Source of the DNA: DATFQE01 sp963733845
GTDB taxonomy: Bacteria > Actinomycetota > Thermoleophilia > Gaiellales > Gaiellaceae
Length of the DNA: 64,000 bases
Direction of reading: 5' to 3'
NCBI GenBank assembly: GCA_963733845.1
Contig: CAVTEM010000011.1
Span: 177,936-241,935, forward strand
Positions 9,614-18,926 of this stretch are shown here, piece after piece; the stretch's first letter is position 1; every line of letters begins with the position of its first letter. A program made the translations under genes and the position numbers. The notes beneath the pieces are model-generated. The model ran no database searches, was not told the DNA's origin, and saw only the letters and a list, made by a program, of their open reading frames with translations.

Positions 9614-9766
9614 CCTCTGGCAATACACGCCTGCTTCTGGCCCGCGATCACGCGGCGCCAGGAACCACCCTCGCCCTTGCAAAGGCTGCAGAGAGCCTTT
9701 GACGCGGGCGAGTGCGGCCCCTGGCTTGGTGCTCGCGACCCAGAAGCGGGGCAGCATCACCAGAGG
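9614..9766. repeat. Palindromic element, family I, copy A
   Basis: An imperfect nested palindrome of about 153 bp filling the atpA-atpG gap. Paired arms include CCTCTGG (9614-9620) with CCAGAGG (9760-9766), CTTCTGG (9634-9640) with CCAGAAG (9740-9746), and an inner hairpin CAAAGGCT/AGCCTTTG. The 120-bp core 9637-9756 recurs nearly base for base at 33897-34016, but the outermost arms differ between the two copies. The right arm overlaps the ribosome-binding site of atpG. Confidence 0.85.
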
Positions 9767-9777
9767 AGGCACCCATA
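9764..9777 (+). promoter_or_regulatory. Shine-Dalgarno and ATA start of atpG
   Basis: AGGAGG at 9764-9769 lies 5 bases before ATA 9775, exactly where ATG is expected. The peptide that follows (ASVQDIKRRIRS) is the normal gamma-subunit N-terminus, so this site fixes the start even though the codon is not canonical. Confidence 0.7.
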
Positions 9778-10665
9778 GCTTCCGTCCAGGACATCAAGCG
9801 GCGGATCCGCTCGGTCCGCAACACGCGCAAGATCACGCGCGCGATGGAGCTCGTCGCGGCGGCCAAGCTGCGCCGCGCCCAGGCCCGGATCGAGGCGATG
9901 CGGCCGTACGCCGACCGCATGCTCGAGCTGATGGCCGGCACCGCGCGCGCGAGCACCTCTCTGCGGGGCTTCCCGCTGCTGCAGCGGCGCGAGGTGCAGA
10001 CGGCGCTCGTGATCCCGCTGACCGGAGACCGCGGCCTGGCCGGCGCCTTCAACGCCCAGGTGCTGCGCGAGGCCTTCGCGGTCGAGCGGCGGCTGCGAGC
10101 CGACGGCGTCCAGGTGCAGTTCGGCGTCTCGGGCAAGAAGGGCGCGTCCACGCTTCGCTTTCGCAGGTACGACGTCCAGCGGGCGTGGACGGGGTTCAGC
10201 GACCGCCCCGAGTACCCGGACGCGCAGGCGATGGCCCACCACGTCGCCGAGCTGTACGCGAACGGCGACGTCGACAGCGTCCGCATCGTCTACAACCACT
10301 TCGAGTCCGCCCTCGTCCAGCGCGTGGTCGAGAGCGAGATCCTGCCGATCCCGGAGCAGGCGTTCGAGCGTGAGGAGGACGACCAGCGGCGGGCGGCGCT
10401 CGTCGGCGACTTCATCTACGAGCCGGAGCCGGAGCAGATCCTCGAGCGGCTGCTGCCGGTCTACGTCGAGACCGAGATCTATCGCGCGCTGCTCGAGTCC
10501 GCCGCCTCCGAGCAAGGCGCCCGCATGACCGCGATGCGGAACGCCTCCAAGAACGCCGGTGAGCTGATCGACAACCTGACGCTGCAGATGAACCGCGCCC
10601 GCCAGGCGGAGATCACCCAGGAGATCCTGGAAGTCGTCGCGGGCGCCGACGCCCTCCAGGCTTAA
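9775..10665 (+). CDS. atpG: ATP synthase F1 subunit gamma
   Basis: A 296-residue gamma (central shaft) subunit. The N-terminal coiled coil holds RIRSVRNTRKITRAMELVAA. The Rossmann-like middle has LVIPLTGDRGLAGAFNAQV. The C-terminal helix ends with NASKNAGELIDNLTLQMNRA. The apparent start codon is ATA, preceded by a perfect Shine-Dalgarno. No in-frame ATG or GTG gives the normal N-terminus, since the only upstream ATG (9712) lies in the repeat. Either ATA is used or it is a miscalled ATG. Unusually, atpD and atpC do not follow; they lie 11 kb downstream. Confidence 0.93.
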   Translation: MASVQDIKRRIRSVRNTRKITRAMELVAAAKLRRAQARIEAMRPYADRMLELMAGTARASTSLRGFPLLQRREVQTALVIPLTGDRGLAGAFNAQVLREAFAVERRLRADGVQVQFGVSGKKGASTLRFRRYDVQRAWTGFSDRPEYPDAQAMAHHVAELYANGDVDSVRIVYNHFESALVQRVVESEILPIPEQAFEREEDDQRRAALVGDFIYEPEPEQILERLLPVYVETEIYRALLESAASEQGARMTAMRNASKNAGELIDNLTLQMNRARQAEITQEILEVVAGADALQA

Positions 10666-10678
10666 CACCGTCCTAACA

Positions 10679-10698
10679 AGACGCACCGCGGTGCGTCT
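10679..10698. promoter_or_regulatory. Perfect 20-bp palindrome between atpG and oppC
   Basis: AGACGCACCGCGGTGCGTCT is an uninterrupted dyad, 13 bases after the atpG stop and about 28 bases before the likely -10 (TATTCT, 10726-10731) of the transporter gene. It could be an operator or part of a weak terminator. Confidence 0.5.
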
Positions 10699-10725
10699 AA
10701 CCCCCTGACGCCCGGGTCCGGGCGT

Positions 10726-10731
10726 TATTCT
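10726..10731 (+). promoter_or_regulatory. Probable -10 hexamer of oppC
   Basis: TATTCT ends 10 bases before ATG 10742; no Shine-Dalgarno lies between them, so a very short or absent leader is likely. Confidence 0.4.
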
Positions 10732-10741
10732 CCCGCAGCCC

Positions 10742-11788
10742 ATGGCCGACGAACGACGCGAAGTCCTCTCAGCCGGCGCAGGCCTCGCAGCCGAGGTAGC
10801 GCTCGAGTCGGGCACCGAGCTCGGCGAGTTCAGCGACGTCAAGGCGCGCGGCTACTGGGAGCAGGTCTGGCGCCGCTTCCGCCGCGACAAGGTCGCGATC
10901 GCGAGCGGGGTCTTCATCATCCTGTTGCTCGTCGTCGCTTTCGCCGGCGCACCGATTGCGGAGAAGTGGCTCGGCCACGGGCCGAACGACATCTTCCCGA
11001 CCGCGGGCGTCGACCAGACGACGCTTGTGCCCGTCGGGCCTTTGACGAGGGTCCAGGATCCGGTCGAGGGCGAGATCTTCTTCGTGCTCGGCGGCGCGGA
11101 CACGCTCGGCCGCGACGAGTTCCTGCGCCTGCTCTACGGCGCGCGCATCTCGCTGGAGATCGCGATCGGGGCGACGTTCCTGTCGATGTTCATCGGGGTG
11201 CTGCTCGGCTCGATCGCCGGCTACTTCCGGGGCGGCATCGACGCGGTCGTCTCGCGGGTCACCGAGATCGTGATGGCGTTCCCGCTGCTGCTGTTCGTGA
11301 TCGCTCTCGCCGCGACGGCAGGTGACCGCCTGAACGACATCACGTTAGGGGTCTTCCAGCCCGGGGTGATCACGCTGATCCTGATCGGCGGGATCTTCGG
11401 CTGGTTCTACCCGGCGAGGATCGTGCGCGCCCAGGTGCTGTCGCTGCGGGAGAAGGAGTTCGTGGAGGCGGCCCGCATGGTCGGCTCCAGCGACTGGCGC
11501 ATCATCCGCTCGCACCTGCTGCCGCACCTCGTGGCGCCGATCATCGTCTACTCGACGCTCATCGTCGCGCAGTTCGTGCTCTTCGAGGCCGGCCTGTCCT
11601 TCCTCGGGCTCGGCATCAAGCTGCCCACAGCCAGCTGGGGCAACCTGCTCTCGGTCGCGCCGGACTTCTACACCCAGCAGCCCTGGCTGATGGTCTGGCC
11701 CGGACTCGCCGTGCTGCTCACGACCCTCGCCTTCAACCTGCTCGGCGACGGTCTTCGCGACGCGTTCGACCCGCGCTCCTCGCACTAG
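10742..11788 (+). CDS. Oligopeptide/dipeptide ABC transporter permease C
   Basis: A 348-residue permease of the DppC/OppC family. After a charged N-terminal segment come a first hydrophobic helix (about residues 56-75) and a large periplasmic loop, then five helices. The BPD coupling motif is EAARMVGSSDWRIIRSHLLP, and the C-terminus LGDGLRDAFDPRS is typical. The cognate binding protein, permease B and ATPases follow after a reverse-strand gene, so the transporter genes are split into two transcripts. A 12-bp hairpin at 11808 ends this one. Confidence 0.9.
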   Translation: MADERREVLSAGAGLAAEVALESGTELGEFSDVKARGYWEQVWRRFRRDKVAIASGVFIILLLVVAFAGAPIAEKWLGHGPNDIFPTAGVDQTTLVPVGPLTRVQDPVEGEIFFVLGGADTLGRDEFLRLLYGARISLEIAIGATFLSMFIGVLLGSIAGYFRGGIDAVVSRVTEIVMAFPLLLFVIALAATAGDRLNDITLGVFQPGVITLILIGGIFGWFYPARIVRAQVLSLREKEFVEAARMVGSSDWRIIRSHLLPHLVAPIIVYSTLIVAQFVLFEAGLSFLGLGIKLPTASWGNLLSVAPDFYTQQPWLMVWPGLAVLLTTLAFNLLGDGLRDAFDPRSSH

Positions 11789-11807
11789 CGGAACGAGACA
11801 AGCGAGA

Positions 11808-11833
11808 GGGCGCGGGGATGGATCCCCGCGCCC
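11808..11833. terminator. Terminator hairpin between convergent genes
   Basis: GGGCGCGGGGAT (11808-11819) pairs perfectly with 11822-11833. It lies between the permease gene and the reverse-strand cupredoxin-like gene; no T tract. Confidence 0.75.
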
Positions 11834-11859
11834 CTGCTTGCGATCCGTGAAGCCGTGAC

Positions 11860-12717
11860 CTAGCGGCGAACGAGAACGGTGCCGCTTGCGCCCTGGAGGT
11901 AGCCCGGAGCGCTCGGGACGAGCACGCGGATCCGCGCGGTCTTCGGCAGCCGCGCCGTGAAGCGGGCGACCGAACCCACGCCGAGCCTCGCGCGCCGCAC
12001 CTTCACCCACGAGCCGCGCGCGGTGAGCCGCTGGAGCGTGACCAGCTTGCCCCGGTACGGGCGGAGCGCCGTCACCTTCACGTACAGACGGCCCGTCATG
12101 CGGTTCAGGACGCGGAGCTGCACGCGCGGGCGCACGTACACGATCGGCGCCCTGTCGCTGACCGTGTTGCCCCATTCGACCTGGTACTCGGTACGGATCC
12201 GGGGCCGAACGCGAAGGCTCCAGTCGCCGTCCGACTCGGTGGTCACGGCCGTTCGGGTCTCGGCGCCCTGGTACGGCTTCGCGACGACGATCAGCTGCTG
12301 AGCGGTCGGCGGGCCGCCCGAGACGTTGCCCGAGAGCTCGACGCTGCCGCCGAGGACGGTCGAGCGGACGCTGGACGCGATCGTCACAGAACGACCGGGC
12401 GCCACGTTGCGAGAGACGACCGTCCCCTTCTGGGTCGTCTTGAGCTCGTCGTGGTAGGCGAACGTCCCCGCGCGCGTGAACCTGAAGGAGAACGTCTTGT
12501 CCGGCAGGATCGGCGGAGAGGCGAAGGCACCGCCGTCGGCGGTGATCCGCCGTGCGACGGTGTCGTTGTTCGTCCAGGTGACCGTTTCGCCGGTGGCGAT
12601 GGTCGTCTGGGCCGGCTGGAAGCCGGTCGTCGTGATCGAGACCTCCTCCGCCGCGAGAGCGGGTGCGGCGGCGACCAGTCCGAGCACGACGATGGTTGCA
12701 AGCATCAGCTTTCTCAT
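11860..12717 (-). CDS. Secreted cupredoxin-like domain protein
   Basis: A 285-residue exported protein: signal peptide (about residues 1-22, ending APALAAEE), then a plastocyanin-like domain of about 85 residues (ETVTWTNNDTVARRITADGG, then AGTFAYHDELKTTQKGTVV), then two Ig-like or beta-rich segments. The usual copper ligands are not in place: the position normally held by His after ND is replaced, and the Cys-x-His pair of the C-terminal loop is absent, with only a His in AYHDE. A structural rather than electron-transfer role is possible. A GGAGG ribosome site precedes ATG 12717. It interrupts the peptide transporter genes on the opposite strand. Confidence 0.75.
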   Translation of the reverse strand: MRKLMLATIVVLGLVAAAPALAAEEVSITTTGFQPAQTTIATGETVTWTNNDTVARRITADGGAFASPPILPDKTFSFRFTRAGTFAYHDELKTTQKGTVVSRNVAPGRSVTIASSVRSTVLGGSVELSGNVSGGPPTAQQLIVVAKPYQGAETRTAVTTESDGDWSLRVRPRIRTEYQVEWGNTVSDRAPIVYVRPRVQLRVLNRMTGRLYVKVTALRPYRGKLVTLQRLTARGSWVKVRRARLGVGSVARFTARLPKTARIRVLVPSAPGYLQGASGTVLVRR

Positions 12718-12887
12718 TGGCAGTCCTCCCGTGTCCGTTTAGGCCTTCCCGGCCAAAACGGCGCTAACCCACGGGCCGAAGCGGCCTAACAGAACCTTTA
12801 CTGCCAACCGCTCAAAACTGCGTTCACGAGCCGCTAACCAAAGCTCAACATCGTCGTCTCATGTTTCCGGGACGCGATTGCGCGTCT

Positions 12888-12907
12888 GAGTCGGCCTTGG
12901 CCGACTC
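12888..12907. promoter_or_regulatory. Perfect inverted repeat in the oppA leader
   Basis: GAGTCGGCC (12888-12896) and GGCCGACTC (12899-12907) are separated by TT, ending 20 bases before the oppA start. It may be an operator or an mRNA-stabilising hairpin just upstream of the ribosome site. Confidence 0.5.
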
Positions 12908-12927
12908 TCGTCACGGAAAGGAGTCTC

Positions 12928-14598
12928 ATGTCGAAAAAGCTCATGCTCTCCGTCGCCATGCTGGCGATTGGGGCGAGCCTGCTTGCGGCTTCGGCAACCG
13001 CCGGTTCTTCCGGCGCTGCTGCGGCAAACGGGCCCGAGGCATCGAGCGGGCCGGCGCAGAGGGGCGGCACCTTTAGGTACAGCCTCGACACCGACATCGA
13101 CTATGTCGATACGGCCCTGTCGTACTACACGATCTCGTGGCAGATCATGTACGCCTCGCACGCCATGCTCATGAACTATCCGGATGCGGCTGCCCCGCGC
13201 GGCTCGCGGCTGGTTCCGGAGGTTTCCCAGGGCATGCCGGTCATCTCGAAGGACGGCAAGACCTACACGTTCACGCTGAAGAAGACCTACCGCTTCAGCA
13301 ACGGCGCGAAGGTCACCGCCGCCAACTACGCGGCTGCGATCAACCGCGACCTCAATGCGAAGATGGCCTCGCCTTCTCAGCCGTTCATCGAGGACATCGT
13401 CGGCGCGAAGGCAGTGATCGACGGTAAGGGCACGAAGGCCTCAGGCGTCAAGGTCCTGTCGCCGTACAAGCTGCAGATCAAGCTGACGAAGCGGGCTCCT
13501 GACCTGCTCTCGCGGCTTGCGATGCCGTTCTTCGCCCCGGTCCCGACGAACATGCCGATCAACCCCGACGGGGTGCAGGCGCCGGTCGTCGGCTCGGGTC
13601 CGTACTACATCGCTGCTTGGGAGCCGAAGCGCTCGATCACGCTGCTGCGGAACAAGTTCTACAAGGGCCCGCGGCCGCACAACATCAACCGCTTCGACTA
13701 CGACATCGGCCTGCCTCTGCAGACGATTCGCCTGAACATCGAGTCGAACAAGACCGATCACGGCGGCGTTCCGCCGGCTGCGCACGCTGAGCTGGGTCAG
13801 AAGTACGGCGTCCGGAAGGGTTCTCCGGGCCAGTACTTCGTCAACCCGTCGGCAGCGTTCCGCTACCTGGCGATGAACCATGACCGCCCGCTCTTCGGCG
13901 GCAGCGCCAACGGCAACACCGGCCTGAAGAAGGCCGTCAACTTCGCGATCGACCGGATCGCGATGATCAACCAGCGCGGCGCGTACGCGGGCGTGATCAA
14001 CGACCAGTACATGCCGCCGACCATGCGTGGGTTCAAGAACGCGGCGATCTACCCGTCCAAGCCGAACGTCAGCAGGGCGCGGTCGCTCGCTCAGGGCAAC
14101 CTCCGCAGCGGTAACGCGGTGTTCTACACCTGCAACACGGGCCCGTGCATTCCGACGGCCCAGGTGGTGCAGAGCAACCTGAAGGCGATCGGTCTCGACA
14201 CCGAGATCAAGCCCTTCCCGCGTGCCGTTCAGTTCACGAAGACCGGAACCCGTGGTGAGCCCTTCGACATCTCGCTCGAGGGCTGGCACATGGACTACTT
14301 CGATCCGTACGACTTCATCTTCCTGCTCGACGGAACGACGATCCGGCCTGCCAACAACGTGAACTTCTCGTACTTCAACAGCCCGGCGTACAACCGCAAG
14401 ATCGCGGCTGCGGCCTCCCTCGTGGGTCAGGCCCGCTACCGCGCCTTCGGCAACCTTGACCAGGATCTGGCCAAGAACGCTGCGCCGCTGGCGTCGTACA
14501 TCACGGACAACACCCGCCTGCTCTTCTCGAGCAGCGTGGGCTGCTTCTTCTACCAGCCGGTCTACGAGGTCGACCTGGCTTCTCTCTGCAAGAAGTAG
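12928..14598 (+). CDS. Peptide ABC transporter substrate-binding protein (family 5)
   Basis: A 556-residue extracytoplasmic solute receptor of the DppA/OppA (SBP_bac_5) family. A signal sequence (MSKKLMLSVAMLAIGASLLA) is followed by an alanine/serine-rich linker, GGTFRYSLDTDIDYVDTA at the start of domain I, and the family segment GKTYTFTLKKTYRFSNG. No lipobox cysteine is obvious. AAAGGAG precedes ATG 12928. A hairpin terminator after the gene (14626-14651) should make this the most abundant product of the operon. Confidence 0.92.
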   Translation: MSKKLMLSVAMLAIGASLLAASATAGSSGAAAANGPEASSGPAQRGGTFRYSLDTDIDYVDTALSYYTISWQIMYASHAMLMNYPDAAAPRGSRLVPEVSQGMPVISKDGKTYTFTLKKTYRFSNGAKVTAANYAAAINRDLNAKMASPSQPFIEDIVGAKAVIDGKGTKASGVKVLSPYKLQIKLTKRAPDLLSRLAMPFFAPVPTNMPINPDGVQAPVVGSGPYYIAAWEPKRSITLLRNKFYKGPRPHNINRFDYDIGLPLQTIRLNIESNKTDHGGVPPAAHAELGQKYGVRKGSPGQYFVNPSAAFRYLAMNHDRPLFGGSANGNTGLKKAVNFAIDRIAMINQRGAYAGVINDQYMPPTMRGFKNAAIYPSKPNVSRARSLAQGNLRSGNAVFYTCNTGPCIPTAQVVQSNLKAIGLDTEIKPFPRAVQFTKTGTRGEPFDISLEGWHMDYFDPYDFIFLLDGTTIRPANNVNFSYFNSPAYNRKIAAAASLVGQARYRAFGNLDQDLAKNAAPLASYITDNTRLLFSSSVGCFFYQPVYEVDLASLCKK

Positions 14599-14625
14599 GA
14601 CACGTCCGGAACGTCGGAATCCAAT

Positions 14626-14651
14626 GCGGGGCGCCCTTCGGGGCGCCCCGC
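14626..14651 (+). terminator. GC-rich hairpin with UUCG loop after oppA
   Basis: An 11-bp stem, 14626-14636 with 14641-14651, is capped by a C(UUCG)G tetraloop. Placed between the binding protein and permease B, it probably attenuates transcription or protects the upstream mRNA 3' end. Confidence 0.8.
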
Positions 14652-14733
14652 GGATTCTCAACTTCTAGGCCACTTTCAGCGTCTTCACTGCTGTAAGCTG
14701 ACGGCCGCTCCGGCGGTCGACCAAGGAGACTGA

Positions 14734-15732
14734 GTGTTCAGGTATCTGGTCAGGCGACTCATGTGGGCCTTCGTGCTCTTCATCGCCGTCACGATGGTCT
14801 CGTACACCATCTTCTTCCTCGTCCCGGCCGAGCCCGCACGTCTCGTCGCCGGCCCGCAGGCGCCGCCCGACGCCGTCGAGCGCGCCCGCAAGTTCCTGCA
14901 CCTGGACGAGCCGATCTGGCAGCAGTACCTCCGCTTCCTCCAGGCCCTCTCACCGATCACCTTCGACGGCGCGCGCCCCGAGGCGAAGGAGCCCTCGCTC
15001 GGCCGCTCGTTCGCGACGCGCCAGGAGGTCAACAAGATCGTCAAGGCAGCTGCGCCCGTGACCATCTCCCTGGTCATCGGCGGCGCCATCCTCTGGATGC
15101 TGATAGCCGTGCCGATCGGGATCCTCTCGGCCCTGCGGCCACGATCGCTGTTAGACAGAGGAGCGATGGTGTTCGTGCTGATCGGCATCTCGGCGCACCC
15201 GGTCTGGCTCGGGCTGCTCCTGTCGTACTTCATCGGCTTCCGCCTCGGCTTGACGCCGCTCGGTGGCTACTGCGACCTGATCAACCCGTCGACGGCGTGC
15301 GGCGGGCCGGTGCAGTGGGCGCACGCGATGATCTTGCCCTGGATCACGTTCGCGATCCTGTTCGCGGCGCTCTACGTGCGCATGATCCGCGCCAACGTGA
15401 TCGAGGCGATGACCGAGGACTACGTGCGCACCGCGCGCGCGAAGGGAGCGTCCGAGACGATCGTGATGCGCTCGCACGTGCTCCGCAACGCGATGCTCCC
15501 GGTGGTGACGATGCTGGGCATGGACATCGGGCTCGCAATGGGAGGAGCGATCTTCACCGAGTCGGTCTTCGGCTTACCCGGAATCGGCAAGACGGCTGTG
15601 ACCGCCCTGGAGGGCTTCGACCTGCCGACGGTGCAGGGGATCGTCGTGTTCGCGACCGTCGCGATTATCGTGTTCAACCTCGCGGTTGACTTGTTGTACG
15701 CGGTGATCGATCCTCGGATCAGGCTCTCCTAG
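14734..15732 (+). CDS. Oligopeptide/dipeptide ABC transporter permease B
   Basis: A 332-residue DppB/OppB-type permease: N-terminal MFRYLVRRLMWAFVLFIAVT helix, a periplasmic domain, then five helices. The cytoplasmic coupling loop is YVRTARAKGASETIVMRSHV, and the conserved ESVFGLPGIGK segment lies near the C-terminus. AAGGAGA precedes GTG 14734. It is followed at 8 bases by the first ATPase gene. Confidence 0.93.
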   Translation: MFRYLVRRLMWAFVLFIAVTMVSYTIFFLVPAEPARLVAGPQAPPDAVERARKFLHLDEPIWQQYLRFLQALSPITFDGARPEAKEPSLGRSFATRQEVNKIVKAAAPVTISLVIGGAILWMLIAVPIGILSALRPRSLLDRGAMVFVLIGISAHPVWLGLLLSYFIGFRLGLTPLGGYCDLINPSTACGGPVQWAHAMILPWITFAILFAALYVRMIRANVIEAMTEDYVRTARAKGASETIVMRSHVLRNAMLPVVTMLGMDIGLAMGGAIFTESVFGLPGIGKTAVTALEGFDLPTVQGIVVFATVAIIVFNLAVDLLYAVIDPRIRLS

Positions 15733-15740
15733 GCAAACCC

Positions 15741-16763
<1,023 letters not shown>

Positions 16764-16768
16764 AGGGG

Positions 16769-17854
<1,086 letters not shown>

Positions 17855-17902
17855 AGCCTCTCACGTGATGGGCTCAGCGCCTCATTGCGTCAGGAGCTCC
17901 TA

Positions 17903-18259
17903 GTGTGGACTGCGGCCCTGCGCCGCCTCACGGGGCTGTTCGTCGTGGCAGCCGGGCTTACGGCCTTCATCGCGTTGTCCTTGGCCCTGTTGCTCGGCGA
18001 GTCGCTGTCGCGCGCCTTCTCCGTCGGGTTCTATCTGGTCGGATCGTTCCTGACGATCGCGGGTTTCTTCGTCGGCAACCGCGGGCCGGTGCGGCTCAAG
18101 CGGGACGTGGGCGTGCCGCTCCTCGGCTCGCGGATCGTGCGCTGGGCGACGCCCGAGGAGCGCGAGGATTCGATCAATTCGTCCGCGATCTATGTCGTAC
18201 TTGGCTTTGCCCTCATTTTCCTCGGTGTGCTTGCCGACACGAGGTATAGCCTTGTCTAA
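17903..18259 (+). CDS. Small membrane protein, unknown
   Basis: A 118-residue protein with three hydrophobic segments (about residues 10-32, 40-58 and 95-112) and a basic loop between the second and third. I do not recognise the family. GTG 17903 is preferred over TTG 17885 because AGGAG at 17892-17896 lies at a normal distance. It sits alone between the peptide transporter and the anti-sigma gene. Confidence 0.6.
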   Translation: MWTAALRRLTGLFVVAAGLTAFIALSLALLLGESLSRAFSVGFYLVGSFLTIAGFFVGNRGPVRLKRDVGVPLLGSRIVRWATPEEREDSINSSAIYVVLGFALIFLGVLADTRYSLV

Positions 18260-18307
18260 TCGCTCGCCGATAGCTAACTATTGCGACAGGAGCCCGTCAG
18301 AATCCAC

Positions 18308-18772
18308 ATGCGCACGATGAGGACAACCGGCAGGAGGTGCGACCGCGCGCGGGAGTACGCGTCGCTCCGCCTGGACGGCGAGCTGTCCGACTTCGAGAGC
18401 GCGCTGCTCGATTCGCACCTCGACCGGTGCCCGAGCTGCCACGCCTTCGCGGACGACCTCGTGAGCCTGACGGGCCGCCTGCGCACGGCCACGCTCGAGC
18501 GGCCGATGATCGCGCTCACGCTGCCGAGGCGCCGCTTCGCGGCCGTGCGCGGCTTCCAGGCCAGCGCGGCTGCCGCCGCCGTGGTGAGCGTCGTCGGGAT
18601 CGGCGCCCTCTTCGGCATGCTCCACTCGAGCGCGACCACGCCCGCCAGGGGGTCCGCAAAGTTCGGCTCGATGGCGAGCGAGAAGCGCGAGTTCCGTGAT
18701 CTGCGCCGCGCGGTCCTGACCGCGCCCCATCCCGAGCGCCTTCCGGGCGGCCTCGGGAACCTGGACGTCTAA
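18308..18772 (+). CDS. Zinc-finger (ZAS/zf-HC2) anti-sigma factor
   Basis: A 154-residue protein. The N-terminal zinc-binding anti-sigma domain shows the leading Cys in RRCDRAREYASLRLDGEL and the HLDRCPSC (HxxxCxxC) motif about 35 residues later. One membrane helix (AAAAAVVSVVGIGALFGML) follows, then a short extracytoplasmic tail. No sigma factor gene is adjacent, so the partner must lie elsewhere. The start is uncertain: ATG 18308 or ATG 18317. A palindromic repeat element begins 3 bases after the stop. Confidence 0.75.
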   Translation: MRTMRTTGRRCDRAREYASLRLDGELSDFESALLDSHLDRCPSCHAFADDLVSLTGRLRTATLERPMIALTLPRRRFAAVRGFQASAAAAAVVSVVGIGALFGMLHSSATTPARGSAKFGSMASEKREFRDLRRAVLTAPHPERLPGGLGNLDV

Positions 18773-18774
18773 GA

Positions 18775-18926
18775 GGAGGGCTTGGCGGGCCGTCGCTGTG
18801 CCGCCGGGCCGCGCTGCTCGCCCCGAGGCCGCGTCCTCAGTCGCACGCTACGCGTAGCGTACTCGCACGAACGCTCCCTGCGTCCTTGCGCAGCCCGGCG
18901 ACGAGCGAAGACCCACCAAACCCTCC
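18775..18926. repeat. Palindromic element, family II, copy 1
   Basis: A 152-bp element with terminal inverted repeats: GGAGGGCTTGGCGGG (18775-18789) against CCCACCAAACCCTCC (18912-18926), 13 of 15 matching and extending imperfectly to about 35 bp. The core holds GCGTCCTCAGTCGC, a 16-bp palindrome ACGCTACGCGTAGCGT, and GCTCCCTGCGTCCTTGC. Copies lie at 39082-39250 (reverse orientation, same arms) and 34721-34880 (same core, different arms). It encodes the last 28 or so residues of the adjacent ABC ATPase. Confidence 0.88.

Noticed and set aside
9614..9766. Element A as a simple Rho-independent terminator of atpA
   Set aside because: It is far too long, has no T tract, and its core recurs at 33873 in another context.
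7667..9772. Very long reverse-strand reading frame (about 700 residues) opposite atpH-atpA
   Set aside because: It is antisense to strongly conserved coding DNA, of low-complexity Arg/Leu/Ala composition, and typical of GC-rich shadow frames.
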